Made by a program: the position numbers and the translations under genes
Shown: positions 62,801-64,000 of the stretch, piece by piece
Position numbering within the stretch: position 1 is the first letter of the stretch
Layout: every line of letters begins with the position of its first letter
Assembly (NCBI GenBank): GCA_029465975.1
Contig: CM055753.1
Coordinates: 5,190,633-5,254,632 of the forward strand
Source: Dallia pectoralis
Lineage: Eukaryota; Chordata; Actinopteri; Esociformes; Umbridae
Reading direction: 5' to 3'
DNA length: 64,000 nt
The notes under the pieces: generated by a model
What the model was told of the DNA's origin: nothing
The model's database searches: none
Seen by the model: the letters and a program-made list of their open reading frames with translations, nothing else

Positions 62801-63499
62801 ACTAGAAGCTGTGATTACAAACTGCAAGGGGCAAAACATCTGAATACTAATGGATACCAGATATTAACTTAATTTAGGCATGTAACAAAAGAGGGTACAA
62901 ATATACATCTTATTGTCACTATACAATATTGAATAAAAATATGGAATTAAAAGCACACATGCACATGTTCTAGTGCAGAACTGAGAACCAACTGGGTTAA
63001 GAAATCATCTCAGATTACGTACCTCATGTTCTAGTGCAGAACTGAGAACCAACTGGGTTAAGAAAACATCTCTGATTACGTACCTCATGTTCTAGTGCAG
63101 AACTGAGAACCAACTGGGTTAAGAAGTAATCTCAGATTACGTACCTCATGTTCTAGTGCAGAACTGAGAACCAACTGGGTTAAGAAATCATCTCAGATTA
63201 CGTACCTCATGTTCTAGTGCAGAACTGAGAACCAACTGGGTTAAGAAATCATCTCTGATTACGTACCTCATGTTCTAGTGCAGAACTGAGAACCAACTGG
63301 GTTAAGAAATCATCTCTGATTACGTACCTCATGTTCTAGTGCAGAACTGAGAACCAACGGGGTTAAGAAATCATCTCAGATTACGTACCTCATGTTCTAG
63401 TGCAGAACTGAGAACCAACTGGGTTAAGGGAACAGCTTCCTGGCTGTCGACACCATTAGCGATGTCCTCGTTGATTTGACCCTTCAATGCCTCAACCTC
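59888..63499 (-). CDS. nfe2l3: CNC-bZIP transcription factor NFE2L3 (NRF3), last four coding exons; 5' part outside window
   Basis: Coding exons are 63389-63499, 62383-62493, 60813-61299 and 59888-60702; 1524 nt in frame, 507 aa including the natural C terminus. CNC factors dimerise with small MAF proteins and bind ARE/MARE sites; NFE2L1 and NFE2L3 are ER-tethered and processed before nuclear entry. Visible parts are an acidic segment with DIDQHWSHFLSL, a DSGLS motif (DSDSGLSLESS, a beta-TrCP-type degron in NFE2L1) and serine and acidic runs. The CNC domain (EIVSMPVEVF, LLRDIRRRG) is followed by the basic region KNKLAAQNCRKRKLD and a leucine zipper beginning AIMGLQEEVERLQAQ. The end region PLNPGRYSLQC resembles human NFE2L3 PVNPNHYALQC more than NFE2L1. 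Synteny with cbx3 and snx10 agrees. The N-terminal membrane anchor exon is not in the window. Two introns have tandem arrays at their splice sites. Confidence 0.9.
61303..62220. repeat. 35- to 38-bp minisatellite in an nfe2l3 intron, abutting the splice acceptor
   Basis: About 25 copies of a unit with core AAGGCACAGACATTAGGACA followed by (CA)n and (TA)n. On the minus strand the array reads (GT)n, CCTAATGTCTGTGCC, (AT)n and ends at TTCCAG, the acceptor of exon 60813-61299. The acceptor's upstream region is therefore composed of array sequence. Unit length varies through the CA and TA tracts. Confidence 0.95.
62615..62865. mobile_element. Internally deleted Tc1-like relic in an nfe2l3 intron
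   Basis: One side reads AGGAAGTATTCAGACACCTT and the other ends with AACATCTGAATACTAATGG. These resemble the outer ends of fish Tc1-like transposons, whose ends carry a GTATTCAGACCC-type sequence and GTCTGAATACTTATG. Sequence near the right side (AGCTGTGATTACAAACTGC) resembles the 3' end of such a transposase gene. About 250 bp remain, with no open transposase frame. The family match is from memory of the sequence type. Confidence 0.5.
62962..63427 (-). repeat. 61-bp tandem array of an nfe2l3 exon tail plus its splice donor
   Basis: A 61-bp unit is repeated about seven times, plus a partial copy. Read on the minus strand, each unit is the last 39 nt of the exon 63389-63499 (encoding LTQLVLSSALEHE) followed by the donor GTACGT and about 16 nt of intron. 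Donor cores lie near 63021, 63082, 63143, 63204, 63265, 63326 and 63387. Only the last of these (first in transcript order) is contiguous with the full exon. Units differ by single bases, and most spacers carry an in-frame TGA. Confidence 0.95.
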
Positions 63500-63589
63500 C
63501 TGGTAAAGGACGAACAATGAATTGAGGAAGTTAAAGACAGAAGAAGAAGTAGGCAGGAAATAGTCCAGAGAAAATAGAACAAGGAGAGA

Positions 63590-63755
63590 AGATGGTGGGC
63601 CCCGTCTGTCCGTCTGCCTGCCTGCGTGTGTCGGTTTGCGTGTATGTGTCCGTCTGTGTGCATGCGCGTGTCGGTTTGCGTGCGTGTGTGTGTCCGTTTG
63701 CGTGCGTCAGCGTGTGTCCGCCTGTGTGTGTCCGTCTGCGTGCGTCCGTCTGCAA
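63590..63755. repeat. GT/CG-rich degenerate repeat in nfe2l3 intron
   Basis: Irregular units of the type GTGTGTCCGTTTGCGTGCGT. No coding potential is inferred. Confidence 0.8.
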
Positions 63756-64000
63756 AAACATGATAAGAGGGTAAATCATGTGCATATAATGTGCCTAATG
63801 CTAGAGGCCGATGTAGACCATTATTAATACAAAACTTCATCACAGTGTTCTGTTTGACTACGTCTGTCAGGAAAGTATGCGGTAAATTTTGTGTAATACG
63901 TCAATCCAGAACCTGCTGCATTTCAAGACAAGTGCTCTTGTCTTCAACCCTGAACCAAATAAAAACAGATCCGAGTTCTGGTCTGGGGGAGTGCTGCTCG

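Noticed and set aside
59888..63499. nfe2l1 as the identity of the CNC-bZIP gene
   Set aside because: The C-terminal PLNPGRYSLQC pattern and the same-orientation order with cbx3 and snx10 fit NFE2L3 better.
63913..63949. Possible 37-nt upstream nfe2l3 exon after a good acceptor (TTTTATTTGGTTCAG)
   Set aside because: Its donor would be GTTCTG, which is weak, and the encoded text (VEDKSTCLEMQQ) has no clear family match. It stays unproven without transcripts.

Overview
The window is vertebrate nuclear DNA, almost certainly from a teleost fish. It has GT-AG spliced genes with vertebrate protein sequences, many (CA/GT)n tracts, Tc1-like, hAT-like and LTR elements of the fish type, and long minisatellites. 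The style of the Tc1-like copies suggests pike or salmonid relatives, but that is only an impression.

Three protein-coding genes are supported, all on the minus strand in the right 24 kb. They are snx10 (complete coding sequence, six coding exons, 222 aa), cbx3 (HP1-gamma, complete, four coding exons plus a non-coding first exon, 177 aa) and nfe2l3 (the last four coding exons, 507 aa; the 5' part lies beyond position 64000). I derived the exon joins by hand from splice consensus and reading phase; all three stay in frame. The order nfe2l3-cbx3-snx10 in one orientation matches the human chromosome 7 block next to HOXA (NFE2L3, HNRNPA2B1, CBX3, SNX10, SKAP2), not the HOXB-linked NFE2L1/CBX1/SNX11 block. 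HNRNPA2B1, which sits between NFE2L3 and CBX3 in human, is not visible here.

The left 40 kb shows no convincing gene. It is a desert made of microsatellites, minisatellites (10- to 43-bp units, arrays up to 2.75 kb) and transposon remains, with unique stretches between them. The best element is an LTR retrotransposon-like insertion at 6448-9440. Its two 413-bp LTRs are identical, it has no visible reverse transcriptase or integrase, and its interior is a long set of tandem repeats carrying about 54 ATGG cores that resemble YY1 sites. It sits inside a 37-bp minisatellite. A diverged relative, probably a solo LTR, lies at 24639-24954. Tc1-like relics occur near 11.6-12.3, 17.8-18.7, 23.1-23.4, 35.7-36.5 and 62.6-62.9 kb, and a hAT-like element with perfect 10-bp ends lies in a cbx3 intron.

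The most unusual signals are in nfe2l3. The last 39 coding bases of one exon and its splice donor are repeated in a 61-bp tandem array, giving seven copies of the donor. In the next intron downstream, the splice acceptor lies at the edge of a 0.9-kb minisatellite whose units each carry a branch-point-like CTAAT.

Together the genes cover endosomal sorting (snx10), heterochromatin binding (cbx3) and CNC-bZIP transcription (nfe2l3). They are neighbours through ancient Hox-paralogon synteny rather than through a shared pathway.
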